From Sipunculus nudus (Eukaryota; Annelida; Sipuncula; Golfingiida; Sipunculidae), in assembly GCA_026874595.1 (NCBI GenBank), contig CM049314.1:16920729-16984728 (forward strand): 64,000 nt of DNA, written 5' to 3'. The position numbers and the translations under genes are program-made. Below the pieces are notes generated by a model that saw only the letters and a list, made by a program, of their open reading frames with translations, had not been told where the DNA came from and made no database searches. The number at the start of each line of letters is the position of its first letter. The first letter of the stretch is position 1. This document shows, in pieces, positions 49,801-59,093 of this stretch.

Positions 49801-52800
49801 ATGAAACAACAGTCGATCAACCAATATAAAGCTGTGATTTGTTTTATCAAAAATAGAGAGGAGAATGCATGAATAGTAGAACTAGGAAGAAATTCACAAA
49901 AGGAACGTTATCATTTTAATGCTAAATTTTGTAGGAGGTATCCCCATTAAACTGAAACATAGCTCGGGGAAAAATAGGTTAAACAGACCTAATTTCAGGT
50001 TTCCATGGAGATTTTTCTTGGACCTCCCTACATGTCAAGTTAGAGGATTCTAGATGCAACGGTTACCAATTGTGCCCTCGTAATGGACGACCGCATCTTT
50101 GAAGGTCTAAAAATATTTTAAAAATATGTAAAATTTGAAAAAATGCAGGTTGCGCGATCCTTCTGCCAGAACTGATGAAACACTTCATGATGAATGTGCA
50201 TGCAAAGAATCATGGTGATGAATACATTTGTTGTTCAGAAACAGGAGGTGTTGTATCAAATGTTTAATTATTCTTAGGGTACTTACAGGCCCTATAGCTT
50301 AAAGGATATGAGTAACAGAGACCTCATTTAAGGTTTCTAGGGAGATTTTACATGGACCTATCTAGATCTCATGTTACAAGATTCTACGTCCAATGTTTAT
50401 GATTTGTGCCCTGTTAACAGAGAAACATCTTTGAAGGTCTCAACAAAAAAAAAAAAGGGGGGGGGGGGGGGGAGTGGAAAACATCAAAATATCCAGGTGG
50501 CGTCACCAATGAAACATTCCATGATCCATATACTTGCAAAGAATCATGGTGAACATCGCATAAGTGGTTCAAATAATAGAGCTTTTGCATATCTTGCAAT
50601 CTGTATTATTCTGGTAGGTCCTTATTTGCACTATAGCTCATGGGTAATGGGTAACGGAGACCTAAATTCAGAATTCTAAGGAGATTTTTCATGGAACTCT
50701 CTGGATATACAGTTTCTAGGTCCACTTGATATGATTGGTGCCGTGTTAACGCACGACTGCATTTTTAAAGGTCTAAAAATAGAGAAAAAAGGCGAAAAAA
50801 ACTCGAAGAAATAACAGCTGGCGCCACCAGCCTGCAGGAACTGATGAAAAAAACTCCATTATCAATTTGCAAGCAAAGAATCATGGGGATCAATGCATTA
50901 GTTGTTCAGACAATGGAGCTTTTGTTTCAATTTTTTAATCATTCTGGTACTGTTGATATTACATTTTCAAATAGGCCCTCACGAGGTGTAGATACATATC
51001 AAAACAAACTTAAAGTTTTAAGAGCCAAGTCTGAAGAATTTAAATACTCGTTTAGTCCACGGACAATCATAAACTGTAGTGGCAGTCGGTTCAGAAGCAC
51101 AGTTCGAGAACCGGTCAGCGCCTGTAAAAAAAAAAAAAAAGTTATCGCGCACTCTTCCGTTTTTGTGATGCCCCAAGACTGGGGCCCTGCCGCCTATTAG
51201 CCAGGACCAAACCAGCACTACTGAGCCCAATAGCTCAAAGGATATTGGCAACACAGACCTAATTCTAGGTTTCTAAGAAGACTTTCCATGTACTCCCTGG
51301 ATGTCAAGTTAGGAGTTTTTAGGTCCAACGTTTACGATTTGTGACCTGTTAACAGATAACCACATCTTTGAAGGTGTCAAAAATAGATAAAAAAATTAGT
51401 AAAAGTCCGAAAATATCCAGGTAGTGCCACCAGTCTGCAGGAACTGATGAAACATTCCATGATCAACAAACATGCACATATTCATGGCGATCAATATATT
51501 AATTATTCAGATATAGGAGCTATATCTCAAATTTTTATTATTCTTGGTGGGGGGGGGGGGGGGTACTATTGAGTCCCATAGCTCAAAGGATATGGGTAGC
51601 ACAGACCTAATTTCAGGTTTTCTAGAAGATCTCTAAGACTGCATCGGTTTCATGATCCAAGCCCTTACGGTAACGATGTGTGCCCTGCTAACGGACGGAA
51701 GGACGACGGACACAGACCCATCGCTATAGCTTAGCATGACTGAAAGTCAGCTGAGCTTAAACCCTAACCTTGCACCACTCTCATGAATATTACTTTTGTA
51801 CAGATGAATGTCTTGATAATGTTTTATAAGAAGTTTTATTAAAATTATGCACATCAATGCAAAATATGCAGATTTTCCATATAATATTGAATCATTCCTT
51901 ATAACGGTAACTGCATTTGCACTATCCAGCCAAGCAAATTAAGTGTAATTATGAAGAGAGCTAGAAATACAATTGGTCTCTTATGAATACCTTAACAGGA
52001 CCAGTGAAAGATGTAGAAAAATGGTATTATGATTTTACACCATGCATAATCATTAATACCAATGCGCAAATACTAGATGTGCAAATTATTTCATTTTAAT
52101 ATATTTGATTTAAACAAAATTTTCAGAACCAGAAATTTCCGTGCCTGATAGACTAATAGAATAAATCCTGATCATTTTAAAACAAAAGTCACTGTGTTGA
52201 CCAGAATTAATATTATTTTACTAATTTTTTTTTAATATATTATGTATTATTATGCAAAAATGCATAATTTGAATTAATCAGATAATTTCCAATTGATAAT
52301 TAACCTACCTATCGGATATGAAATACTTTTTAATTGTGGAAAAAGGTCAGTTTTGGGTAAATCATCAAACTATAATTGATGACTGATGTGTTCTACAAAA
52401 CCAGTAACATGCAGGTTAAGTGACATTACGGTAGGCTTTCATGCATATTCATTAACATACATATATAAGATTTGCAAATGAGGAAGACATACATTTACTC
52501 TTTACTTATGTATCCTTTCGTGAGAATAAATTGTATGGTTCAGGAGGCCATAAAATTAAGATAAAGGGATTCTGAATACATGTTATCAGTAAAAATTTGT
52601 CAATTTAACAGTTAAATTTGCATACATTTGCATATATCAAAGTATGCTAATTATATTTTGTCAGAAAATACTTTAATGTAAGAAAATCCTTTCAATTTCT
52701 TGCATTTTATTGATTATTTCAACTTCCTATGTTATTCAACAGAGCTATGAATATTTTTAAAAAACTTTATACAAATAACATGATTGCATCATTAACGAAG

Positions 52801-53251
52801 GTTGCCATGGTAACCAGCTGATATTTAACACAACGGTACCACCCTGATACTTTAAGCAAGCATTTTTCTATTTAGGAGGCCAAAACGTGATTGAATAACA
52901 TCTTCTACAGTATTTTTCCTATTTTAATTGCTGATCACCTGGTTTGTAGGTCTGCCTGATAGAAAAGCAGTATCAAAGATGCGGAAAATGCATATTTTGG
53001 CGGCTATAATTTTAATCAACATGGCGGCCGACAGAGGGCTTGAATTTTTGAAGGGGGCTTATTTATAATAGATGCCTTGGGGCAGTAGTGTCCCTGTGCA
53101 AATTTTCATGCTTTCTGCAAAATTTTAGCAATTCTGGTGCTTAGCCGCTGTACTACTTTACCCTGATCGTTTCAGGACACTGACAATATGGAAAAAGGAC
53201 ACAAAGACGAAGCAATGGCGAATCATGTACCTTATCTGGAACATAAACTAG
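37853..53251 (+). CDS. SnoaL/DUF4440-like (NTF2-fold) protein, copy B, four exons
   Basis: Coding exons are 37853-37859, 39927-40070, 44367-44520 and 53176-53251; stop TAG at 53249. Exon lengths and phases equal those of copy A, and the 126-aa product agrees with it at 101 of 126 positions. The MPDAYIMPPG core, GRRGKE, WDSDF-EIHDDIAIQR and TLTIWKK elements are kept. Differences cluster in the N-terminal helix (LKDTFANKDAEG), around residues 52-69 and at the extreme C-terminus (YLIWNIN). All introns begin GT and end AG. Intron 2 is 4.3 kb and intron 3 is 8.7 kb, nearly all of the excess being transposon sequence. AATAAA follows at 53488-53493. The frame is open, so it is probably functional if the large introns are spliced. 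An alternative is that transcripts terminate early inside intron 3. Confidence 0.75.
39927..40070 (+). CDS. Copy B exon 2
   Basis: 144 nt after acceptor TTGTAG, ending before donor GTCAGG. Frame open, same phase as copy A. Confidence 0.85.
40970..41250. repeat. Intron 2 minisatellite, about 60-bp unit (left part)
   Basis: Units of about 60 bp with cores such as TATTGGTTGTTGTATATGTT, followed by an A/T-rich stretch and GATTACATATTAGT, repeat about five times. The array is split by the LINE and resumes at 44203. A related array precedes exon 3 of copy C (62690-62980). Confidence 0.75.
41556..41747 (-). pseudogene. LINE ORF2 C-terminal fragment
   Basis: The peptide contains RQRRPRWLGHVHKMDNGRIP and KDMLHEEYVSGK, the conserved tail of endonuclease/reverse-transcriptase polyproteins of this LINE class. 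It is a fragment of the inactive element around it. Confidence 0.7.
42200..43010 (-). pseudogene. LINE reverse transcriptase fragment
   Basis: Recognisable RT blocks are FNKYRGIILLSIIGKLFARI and QCGFRFKRSTVDMIFSLRQL in one frame (43010-42570). Further blocks follow in shifted frames, including a degraded active site near 42226-42245 that reads FDDE where the family has FADD. The catalytic motif and the frame are both lost, so no active enzyme is expected. Confidence 0.75.
43338..43721 (-). pseudogene. LINE inter-domain region fragment
   Basis: Motifs LERWMEHYAVLYSTENVVS, DSFERLPPIPELD and EVSKTIGRLSSGR match the segment that precedes RT in these LINE polyproteins. The frame is lost after the SSGR motif. 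Confidence 0.65.
44203..44360. repeat. Intron 2 minisatellite (right part)
   Basis: Remaining units after the LINE, e.g. TTGTTGTATATGTTATGTTTA. The array runs up to the exon 3 acceptor, whose upstream sequence GATTGTTGTACATGTTATAT looks like one more unit. Confidence 0.7.
44367..44520 (+). CDS. Copy B exon 3
   Basis: 154 nt between acceptor TTATATACAG and donor GTGAGC. It encodes the WDSDFIEIHDDIAIQR block and starts just after the intron minisatellite. Confidence 0.85.
45618..45644. repeat. (CA)n microsatellite in copy B intron 3
   Basis: Pure CA tract near the left flank of the long-TIR element. Confidence 0.95.
45688..46480. repeat. Left terminal inverted repeat of the 7.5-kb element
   Basis: The arm contains a partial internal duplication: the block from ACAGAAAGCATGCAACTTCG (45733) recurs divergently near 46118 as ACAGAAGGCATGAAACAATG, each followed by a GCAGACCT...GGCCGGT segment. 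Confidence 0.6.
47980..48235. repeat. Dispersed invertebrate repeat (TGCCTCCACCAAGG ... GCGGCGGTCTGCG)
   Basis: It begins TTGCCTCCACCAAGG, has GGTGATCCAGACCACCATCA in the middle and ends GCGGCGGTCTGCGATTTC. From memory this layout matches a short repeat abundant in marine invertebrate genomes. It is inserted inside the 7.5-kb element. Confidence 0.5.
49900..51735. repeat. Tandem array of about 335-bp units inside the 7.5-kb element
   Basis: Marker segments like AATTTCAGGTTTCTAGGGAG recur near 49992, 50326, 50660, 51261 and 51610, spaced about 334, 334, 601 and 349 bp. The long interval contains about 270 bp of unrelated sequence (50950-51240). Each unit also has CTGATGAAACATTCCATGAT and GCAAAGAATCATGG segments. 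The array ends near GCTTAGCATGACTGAAAGTC AGCTGAGC. Poly-G runs at 50457-50472 and 51546-51562 are embedded. Confidence 0.8.
52360..53152. repeat. Right terminal inverted repeat of the 7.5-kb element
   Basis: Inverted partner of 45688-46480. It ends 23 bp before exon 4 of copy B. It is rich in ATTTGCAT-like octamers (e.g. near 52615-52640). Confidence 0.6.
53176..53251 (+). CDS. Copy B exon 4 (terminal)
   Basis: It follows acceptor GATCGTTTCAG, 23 bp right of the long-TIR element end. It encodes TLTIWKKDTKTKQWRIMYLI plus WNIN and TAG. Confidence 0.75.
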
Positions 53252-54902
53252 TGACGTCATCTGGCAAAGAAGACTATAACAAACTAGACCTGGTTCGTCA
53301 AAGGACACATACCTAATCGAGATATATTCCATACAGCTGAACTTTGCATACTTCATTAATTACATTTGAGACTAGTATTTGCCATTGCAACTGTAACTGT
53401 CTCTTGTTCTTTCTGCCTTCTCAATTTTGCTCGTCTAATTTAAGGCTTAATTGGTATAGCGTTCACGTTGGAAAATGTGAAAACAATAATAAAGATAATA
53501 CGGTGACAATTATTGGCATTTCTTTTTTTCTAGGGTGGGATGATATACAACTTTTACGTTACGTGGAGTATTTCCTAAGATAACATAAATGCAGATGAGC
53601 AAAGAAAAATCTGCAACCGAGTAAAAAGTAGGGAACAAAGAAAATAAAAAATCGAAGCATGACGGAAGAAATCAGGTTTTGTTGGTTTTAAAATGGTGAT
53701 CATTCGATGATAACACACCAGATGTCGCTCTTATTAATCTCCGTCACAGTCAGGCGGCTGTTTAAGAACCGTGCACAGGGAAAAAAGCCTGATGGAAGGT
53801 GACAAGTCTGACTTCTGACATCGAGTTGACTCTTAAGAACAAAGCAGCTGTAATGTTTTAAGGGTTAGGTGTCTATTTTCAATCTGTAACTTCGGAGTTT
53901 TATAGTTGGTTTCTGTTGTCTTTTTTACGCTTTTCATAGATTTCTCTACTGATTCCACAGCACATCCACCATAAATATTCTGTATGACTCTCTACCCGAG
54001 TAACCCGCTTCACATGTAAAGATGGTTTATCTTACATGATCTTCAACGGTTACTTTGACACATTTACAGTTTCCATGAAACTTAACAGGAATGAAATTTC
54101 TACTGAAGAAATCAAAATAAACTGACACTTTAAAAATATTGTAAAAAGCATCTAACCCCCGACTCTGTTTAAAATAAAGACCTATTAAATAAAAAATGCA
54201 CCTCCTTGGAGGATTTATGGAGGGCTGCAGGGGCACGATTAGAAGGATAACTGCATAATACCGCAATAAAAACGCCGGGTATTTGCGTATTGCAGTTTTC
54301 TTCACTTTACCTAATCATCCGTAAAAAGCCTACTACCATACCAAGCACCTGTTTACCTGGCCCCAATAAACTTTTTATAATCCTATATCCCCCCCTGTAT
54401 CTCCCCTCAACTGCTTTACTGAAATATTTACTGTGAACTTCATATTTAGTTATAAAATATTCACTGAAATTATTAATCTTATTTAAGTGCCTTGTCTGGC
54501 GTAACAATATGGTTTGCGTCTTGGCCGGGGAGCTTTGCCCATTGTAAAAATACGGGGAAATTAATTCCTTTGATTTATAAAGAACATTTTTCCCTACAAA
54601 CCTCTCTCCCGTGACACATCTGGTTATTTAGTTTTTTTAACTAGAACTAGAGGTAGATTATGTTGTAAAGCATTCAAATAACAATTTTTCTCTGTCATAA
54701 ACTATATTGTCAACGACAAAATATTGTGACAAGTTGGATATAACAATGACCTTGGGGTTCATATAGTAAAGAGTAATAGTAAACATTTTATGAATTTTAA
54801 ACGTCACCAAGACCTCAAATCATGCGTGAAGTATCAGTCATTCTTTAAGCTTTTAATGGATTTTAAAAGGGATCATTTTAAAACTGTAAATTCGACACAA
54901 AC

Positions 54903-55049
54903 TGTATTGTAACCCGGACGCCATACTGCGTAACGTAAAACAAACTTTATTATGCCGTAAAACGGATAGCACACCAGGTCACACTGTCGTAAAAGTGTCG
55001 CACATTTTTTATAACTCGGTCCAGCTTGACCCTAGCTTATTATGTTACA
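54903..55049 (-). repeat. 3' LTR of the Gypsy element
   Basis: 147 bp. In element orientation it runs TGTAACATAATAAG ... ATACA. It differs from the other LTR at three substitutions and one single-base indel. It contains TATAAAAAA and an AATAAA in element orientation, so promoter and polyadenylation signals are both inside this very short LTR. Confidence 0.95.
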
Positions 55050-55063
55050 TCTTCCCTTTTTTT
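55050..55063 (-). promoter_or_regulatory. Polypurine tract
   Basis: On the minus strand AAAAAAAGGGAAGA directly abuts the 3' LTR, the expected place for the plus-strand primer of reverse transcription. Confidence 0.8.
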
Positions 55064-55376
55064 AAAGTTACATTGCATCATTTCATAAAGAAATGTTACC
55101 TACTGTGATATCAAACACCAAGTCCATATTGATTAAAGTTATAGGTAAAGTATCAGTCTTTGTTGACTTCTTCATATCTGGTGTACTTTTTTAACTCCAA
55201 ACTTTAATCCGATAAGCATGCAAAAGTACTCTGGAACTGTAACTTGACTGATATATATAACTTGCAAGTCAATGATGAGTCCAATTGTGCTTTAAAATAT
55301 GACACAACAGTTAATTACTTAAAGTTTATCCTTGTGCAGGATACTGTCTGAACGCTTAACTATATAACTAACTAAA

Positions 55377-56264
55377 CTACATTTCTTCAATCAATCTGCG
55401 TGGTCTAGCAACCTTTCTACCACTACTGGTTAACACGCTGGCCTCGCGCACTGGGGAATCTGCTGGATCTGGAGCGACTGGCACTTGTAGGTTATCACGC
55501 ACTGCTGGATGGTTATTTTGAACTGGCGCGTCAATCTCTATATCATCTGAGATAATCTGAAATGATTCAGCAGTTTTCAGGATATCGCGTCTATTCCGTC
55601 GCAATGTCCTTCCATTCTCTAGTAGCACACGATAAGAATTAGGTGCAACCTGCCCTAATACCTTTCCTTTCTCGCTCCATATTCCATCTCTTTCACTCCG
55701 AACTCTAACAATATCTTGCGGTTTTATACGTTTTAACACTTGAGCATTCCTGTCATAATAGTGCCTGTTTTTCACATTCCTTGGTTTTATTGCTCTGCGT
55801 CTCTTATAAAGAGCTACATCTGGCAGTCTACTTCGCAGCTTCCGATTCATTAGTATTTCTGCAGGGGATTGTTCGTTGGCTAACGGAGTAGCTCTATAGT
55901 TCAAAAGAGCTAGATAAGGATCTTCATCATTTTCTTTGGCCTTTTTCAACAGTCTCTTAACAATCATCACACCTTTCTCTGCTTTACCATTGCTTTGAGA
56001 ATATTTTGGGCTAGTTACAATATGTTCAAAACCATAGTACCTGGAAAATTCCTTGAACTCGAGGCTTTCAAACTGTATTCCTGAATCAGTCACAACTGTT
56101 CTAGGAATCCCATGGCGCGCTATTATTGATTTAAAGTGACCAATCGTGCATTTACTGGTCAAATCCTCTAATCTTGCTATCTCAGGAAAGTTAGATGTAT
56201 AATCTATAACTAACAGAAAGTCATCACCATGAATTTTGAACAAATCTGCCCCACCTTTGACCAC
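55377..56264 (-). pseudogene. Gypsy integrase core and C-terminal domain (pol fragment)
   Basis: An open frame of 295 codons carries the retroviral-type integrase core with D21, D60 and E96, a DD(35)E spacing. The surrounding residues are VIDYTSN, VVTDSGIQF and SNGKAEKG. The C-terminal half (KPRNVKNRHYYDRNAQVLKR onward) is basic and ends in SSGRKVARPRRLIEEM, typical of the end of Pol in this group. All three catalytic residues remain, but the frame is separated from the upstream zinc-binding region by a frameshift near 56210-56264, so no full polyprotein can be made. Confidence 0.88.
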
Positions 56265-57145
56265 GGCGCTGTAGGATCATCATGCTGCTGTAATGGTTCT
56301 TGAGCTTGTTTGAACCGATATTTCTGACATACGGAGCAACGGCTAACAACATTTTCAATGTTCTGTGTAATCTTCGGCCAATACATCACTTGTATGGCTC
56401 TATCTTGGCATTTCTGTATACCAAGGTGCCCCTCATGGATTTTATCTAGCATATCTGCTCTCATATCACTCGGAATGACTGCTTTATCTCCTTTCAGGAT
56501 CACACCATCAATTTCTGTCAACTCCCCACGAAAATGGTAGTAAGGCTTCAAACTACGAGCTTTGTCATTATCCCAGCCATTCTTGATAGCGACAAGTACC
56601 TCTTTCAGCGTGTCATTATTTGCAGTATTCTCTGCAAGTTTGTCCCATACTGGATCACTAAACTGCTTTGTTGACTTTATCATTTCTATATGCAGATCAA
56701 TTTCTCTTTCTGTACTACTCTGTTCAGCTTCTGTTAAGTAGGCACGTGAAAGAGTATCCACTACCACTAGGTATTTTCCTGGTATGTATTCTAGGGTAAT
56801 ATCATAGCGGCGAAGTCGGACCATTAATCTCTGTAGTCTTGGGGTCAGGTCACACAAGTGCTTGTTGTGCAAAGCAACCAACGACTTATGATCAGTTTCT
56901 GCCATGACTGGTGATCCATAAATATAGTCATGAAACTTTTCGGTAGCAAATACTAATCCTAGCAGCTCCTTTTCGATTTGAGCGTAATTTGGCTCAGCTG
57001 ATAACATAGACCTAGAGGCATAAGCGACTGGTCTCCAGTGATTGTCAGTCTCTTGCAGTAAAACGGCACCTAGACCAGTTTTAGATGCATCTGAAGACAC
57101 TTTGTGTTTTTTTCTTTGGATCGAAGAACTGAAGTATTGGCTCAC
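56210..57145 (-). pseudogene. Gypsy RNase H and integrase zinc-binding region (pol fragment)
   Basis: This 311-codon frame has an RNase H segment starting at SSDASKTGLGAVLLQE and continuing through PVAYASRSM, YAQIEKELLGLVFA and ETDHKSLV to LEYIPGKYLVVVDTLSRA. It is followed by an integrase H2C2 zinc-binding module (HEGHLGIQKCQDRA ... CSVCQK). A frameshift in a run of A at about 57107-57113 separates it from reverse transcriptase, and another ends it near 56262. Confidence 0.88.
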
Positions 57146-57290
57146 ATGTCAGTGCGTCTTTGAGTTGTTGCCACTCACCTGCATGTTCTGAAGTCCACCG
57201 CCATTTACTATCATTCAACAACAGTTCTCTGAGGCATGTTGTTTTCACAGACATATTGGGTACTTATCTAGATAAATGATTAACCATACC

Positions 57291-57957
57291 TCAAGCTCTC
57301 TGGAGCTCTTCTTTGCATGTTGGGTCTGGCATTTTTTCAATTGCACTCACTTTCTTTGGATCTGGACAGACTCCATCACCGGTTAATTTATCACCAACAA
57401 ATGTCAAAGCTGGTTCTGCTATTTCACATTTGTTCAAGTTAAGTTTCAAGCCAGCTTCTCTAATAATATCCAGAACTCTTTTCAGTCTCTGGTCATGCTC
57501 ATCTTGATTTTTAGCATACACGATAATATCGTCAATATACACTTTGACACCAGGTAAGTCTTCAAACAGTTGAGCAATCTTAGCATAAAAAATTTCTGGT
57601 GCACAGCTTATTCCGAAGGGCATACGATTGAATGAATATCTCCCGAAAGGGGTCGCCACTGTACAGAGTTTGGAACTCTGTTCATCAAGCTGTAGGTTAT
57701 AAAACCCTTGTGATGCATCCAGTTTTGAAAACAACTTTGCACCTGCCATGTCACTTTGTATCTCTGATCGGTATGGTAAGTGACAATGTTCTCGGCATAC
57801 ATACTAATTTAACTTGATAGGGTCTATACAAATTCTCAATTGACCACTTGGCTTTTCTACTATCACTAGCGGCATAACGTAGTCAGTTGGTCCCTGTGTT
57901 TTCTCTATTACATCGAGGTTTTCTAACCGATCAAGTTCTTGTTTGAGTTTATCGTTA
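57291..57957 (-). pseudogene. Gypsy reverse transcriptase (pol fragment)
   Basis: The RT finger and palm are clear: VIVEKPSGQLRICIDPIKLN, FSKLDASQGFYNLQLDE, FGRYSFNRMPFGISCAPEIF, and the active site as YIDDIIV. The frame contains an in-frame TAG at 57804-57806. It ends at TGA 57291-57293, and a TAA follows at 57264-57266 in the same frame. The region before VIEKTQGPTDYVMPLV is truncated by the deletion that joins gag to RT. Confidence 0.88.
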
Positions 57958-58297
57958 AGAACTGTTCAAACGGTTCCCCCTCCCGCTGTTCTCGGGACCG
58001 GAATACGAAACGCTCGTATATTTCATTTTTACGCGGATTACAAAAAGCTTGAAACTTCTGTATGACAGTATCGTACTCAGCTTTATCTTCTCCTGCGGAG
58101 TAAGTAAAGGTGCGATACAGTTCTTGGGCCTCAGACCCAGCCACCATCAAAAGCAAGCCTATCTTGCGAGCATCACCGGCTCCAGCGGCACCAATAGCTT
58201 CCAAATACCAGGCAAACTGTTCATGGAATTTCCTCCACATCTCAGAAATATTCCCACCACTCAACTTCAGGGGTGCTGGGGGCTTCAGCTGATCCAT
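57923..58297 (-). pseudogene. Gypsy gag N-terminal fragment
   Basis: It starts MDQLKPPAPLKL shortly after the primer-binding site and shows the retrotransposon Gag core (MWRKFHEQFAWYLEA, KIGLLLMVAGSEAQELY, YDTVIQKFQAFCNPRKNEIY, GEPFEQFL). It is cut off by the deletion near 57960, so no CCHC knuckle is present. The last codons are out-of-frame RT sequence. Confidence 0.85.
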
Positions 58298-58345
58298 GAC
58301 GACACGATATTTTCGGCTACAGACGGAGAATGATCACAATTTAAT

Positions 58346-58366
58346 TCGGATTCATTCCTGGTACCA
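58346..58366 (-). promoter_or_regulatory. Primer-binding site
   Basis: Directly inside the 5' LTR the minus strand reads TGGTACCAGGAATGAATCCG. TGG matches the CCA end of a tRNA. The rest is suggestive of a leucine tRNA, the primer reported for Steamer, but I could not verify the tRNA. Confidence 0.7.
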
Positions 58367-58514
58367 TGTATTGTAACCCGGACGCCATATTGCGTAACGT
58401 AAAAACAAACTTTATTATACCGTAAAACGGATAGCACACCAGGTGACACTGTCGTAAAAGTGTCGCACATTTTTTATAACTCGGTCCAGCTTGACCCTAG
58501 CTTATTATGTTACA
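58367..58514 (-). repeat. 5' LTR of the Gypsy element
   Basis: 148 bp, about 98% identical to the 3' LTR. Ends are TG...CA with inner TGTAAC/GTTACA-like symmetry. Confidence 0.95.
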
Positions 58515-59093
58515 CAAACACCACATACACATAACAAGAAATAACAAAATACAAATTAATTTTTCGTAACATACCTGATCCATAGGACGTATACATCATT
58601 TTTATAACATAACATATATTATATATATGGTAATGATATCTTATACATAACTTTACGTCATAAGCATTGGTTAATAGTACAGGCATTTTACATGACATAT
58701 ATGGTCAACCTCACACAAATTGCAACAAAAGCAAAATCACTAGTTTCTGATTTCTGAATATGGCCTTAATGTCAGTAAAATAGTCCTAAGCAATTGTGTA
58801 GGGGAAAGTTTGAAAATAATAAAATTTGGCCAAGTAGAAAATACCTTTTTTTAAACACACATCAGCGTTCAAATAGAGCTGTATAAATGAGCTCCTGGTT
58901 ATAATCAAGCTTATTCTTGTTCAAATTGTTTTGAAATAAAATTTATGTCATGAACTATAAAACAGCAATCTGTGAATTCAAGGAACATCATGAGTAACAT
59001 TATCTAAAATAATCAAAGATCTCCGGAAAACCACAACACTGCCGAAACTGTTGATATAGTTATGATCCATATAGTTAGAGTTACATCAATATG

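Larger units (their letters stand above)
45688..53152. mobile_element. 7.5-kb non-autonomous DNA element with long imperfect TIRs
   Basis: The left end TTACAGCGGCTAAG (45688) and right end CTTAGCCGCTGTA (to 53152) are inverted. The similarity continues inward for roughly 0.75 kb on each side with many mismatches; for example AATGCTTGCTTAAAGTA and CCATGGCAACG-like blocks on the left recur inverted near 52800-52860. Flanks TCACTTTA and CTACTTTA may be a decayed 8-bp target duplication. Copy A intron 3 has the matching uninterrupted site (CATACTCACCTTACACTG, 36047-36064). The interior lacks any transposase-like frame and contains a common invertebrate dispersed repeat and a 335-bp tandem array. 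The superfamily is not certain. Confidence 0.7.
36651..53640 (+). repeat. Tandem duplication unit B
   Basis: This second unit matches unit A in order, from the promoter-distal block (about 36680) to the final exon and its 3' flank (53176-53640). It is about 17 kb because of a LINE in intron 2 (2.9 kb) and a long-TIR element in intron 3 (7.5 kb). Without these it is close to unit A in length. Confidence 0.75.
54898..58519 (-). mobile_element. Degenerate Ty3/Gypsy LTR retrotransposon with 5-bp TSD
   Basis: The 3612-bp element 54903-58514 has two near-identical LTRs of 147-148 bp and is flanked by CAAAC at 54898-54902 and 58515-58519. On the minus strand the order is LTR, primer-binding site, gag fragment, reverse transcriptase, RNase H, zinc-binding and integrase domains, polypurine tract, LTR. 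RT before integrase is the Gypsy order. Protease, the C-terminal part of Gag and the N-terminal part of RT are missing through an internal deletion near 57960, and several stops and frameshifts follow. Short LTRs and a 5-bp TSD recall the Mag lineage, which includes bivalve Steamer-like elements, but that placement is inferred. It sits in intron 1 of pseudogene copy C. Confidence 0.92.
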
